Part shown: positions 5,721 to 7,187 of the stretch, piece by piece
Position numbering within the stretch: position 1 is the stretch's first letter
How the letters are laid out: each line of letters opens with the position of its first letter
Assembly: GCA_947455365.1 (NCBI GenBank)
Contig: CANGNU010000048.1
Span: 1 to 7,187 of the forward strand
Origin: Rickettsiales bacterium
Lineage (GTDB): Bacteria > Pseudomonadota > Alphaproteobacteria > Rickettsiales > UBA1997
Length of the DNA: 7,187 nt
Reading direction: 5' to 3'
The notes under the pieces: generated by a model
The model's database searches: none
Told to the model about the DNA's origin: nothing
What the model saw: the letters and a program-made list of their open reading frames with translations, nothing else
Made by a program: the position numbers and the translations under genes

Positions 5721-5864
5721 TTTAAAAATATTAGAAATAGTAGACTATGAGAAATTGACTAGAGCGGGTAGTATTTTGAGCGTCTCGAAGTTCTGCTTCG
5801 TTCAGCCAAAATACTACCCGCTCTAGTCAATTTCTCATAGTCTACTATTTCTAATATTTTTAAA
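5721..5864. repeat. 144-nt palindrome with perfect 58-bp arms
   Basis: Arm 5721-5778 is the exact reverse complement of arm 5807-5864: 58 of 58 by base-by-base comparison. The 28-base centre (5779-5806) contains a nested small hairpin, CGAAG (5786-5790) with CTTCG (5796-5800) around a 5-base loop. It lies between the 16S terminator and the tautomerase gene. Perfect arms mean a recent insertion, ongoing gene conversion or strong selection. No clear target-site duplication or transposase is seen. As minus-strand RNA it would form a very stable stem reaching to within 3 bases of the start codon. Candidates are a palindromic or MITE-like element, a leader structure, or an RNase III substrate. Confidence 0.93.
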
Positions 5865-5868
5865 CAAC

Positions 5869-5906
5869 AAAAAAAGGGGACCGAAAATTAATTCGACCCC
5901 CTTTTT
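5869..5906 (-). terminator. Intrinsic terminator of the 16S rRNA transcript
   Basis: Read on the minus strand, GGGGGTCGA (5901-5893) pairs with TCGGTCCCC (5884-5876), with two G-U pairs and an 8-base loop (5885-5892). It is followed at once by a run of seven T (5875-5869). Five A/T pairs (5902-5906 with 5871-5875) lengthen the stem to 14. It lies about 115 bases past the 16S 3' end. The run of five T on the plus strand means it could also act weakly in the other direction. It separates the rRNA transcript from the tautomerase-led genes. Confidence 0.85.
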
Positions 5907-6020
5907 AAAATATTTGTGAACTCATGTTGCTAAAAGAAAAAGGCAAAAATAAAGACGATAGTCTACGAGTAAAAGCTATTTTATAACTTTGAAATACAAC
6001 CCGAAGGCGATTTCTTACTT
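5907..6020 (-). other. 3' trailer of the 16S precursor; no gene seen
   Basis: This 114-base AT-rich stretch lies between the mature 16S end and its terminator. I see no tRNA-Ile, tRNA-Ala, 23S start or open frame in it. Together with the palindrome downstream, bases 5718-6020 hold no gene. The trailer would normally pair with the 16S leader for RNase III processing; the leader is outside the window, so this cannot be checked here. Confidence 0.6.

Positions 6021-7187
<1,167 letters not shown>

Noticed and set aside
5721..5864. TTGACT within both palindrome arms as a -35 promoter element
   Set aside because: No acceptable -10 hexamer lies 16-18 bases downstream on either strand, so no promoter is called for the tautomerase-led row.
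5958..5966. ATAGTCTAC in the 16S trailer, also present in the right arm of the 58-bp palindrome
   Set aside because: Nine bases is too short in AT-rich sequence to argue for a third repeat copy or an alternative structure.

Overview
The window looks like a piece of an AT-rich alphaproteobacterial chromosome, most likely from Rickettsiales (obligately intracellular bacteria). The case rests on three things: low-GC coding sequence, a 16S rRNA with an alphaproteobacterial/Rickettsiales-type sequence ending in GGATTACCTCC, and a 16S gene with no tRNA or 23S gene behind it. It is followed instead by an intrinsic terminator and then protein genes. A 16S gene separated from 23S-5S is a known Rickettsiales trait. 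I cannot name a genus from sequence alone.

Layout. The left edge carries two plus-strand genes: the 3' end of mnmG (tRNA wobble-uridine modification) and a short coiled-coil, membrane-anchored DUF1640-type protein, with a 99-nt imperfect palindrome between them. Everything from about 1058 to the right edge lies on the minus strand. In transcription order it is 16S rRNA (partial, runs off the right edge), a terminator, a 144-nt palindrome with perfect 58-bp arms, and then a close-packed row: a tautomerase-family protein (5-carboxymethyl-2-hydroxymuconate isomerase-like), a LysE/RhtB exporter, queE (queuosine precursor synthesis) and an unrecognised 297-aa protein. After these come a 3'-terminal remnant of a second queE and a membrane-anchored class-C beta-lactamase-like serine hydrolase with its own probable promoter.

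How it fits together. The tautomerase-exporter-queE-unknown row has gaps of 18, 39 and 9 nt and is probably one transcription unit, though the products share no obvious pathway. mnmG and queE both serve tRNA wobble-base modification but are on opposite strands and are not an operon.

Most interesting points. (1) The unknown gene sits exactly between an intact queE and a displaced queE 3' end. The two copies share a 34-bp block with no synonymous change, although flanking codons differ freely. This is the footprint expected from single-crossover or site-specific integration of a roughly 1.15-kb segment carrying the unknown gene. (2) The unknown protein has two GxxH motifs with a glutamate between them, reminiscent of the TraB/TIKI/EreA/ChaN group. 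(3) A perfect 58-bp inverted repeat ends 3 nt before a start codon, so it could fold away the translation start. (4) None of the six complete genes has a visible Shine-Dalgarno sequence, although the 16S anti-SD is intact. (5) The 16S shows an A at the position equivalent to E. coli G917, in the central pseudoknot and inside a universal primer site.
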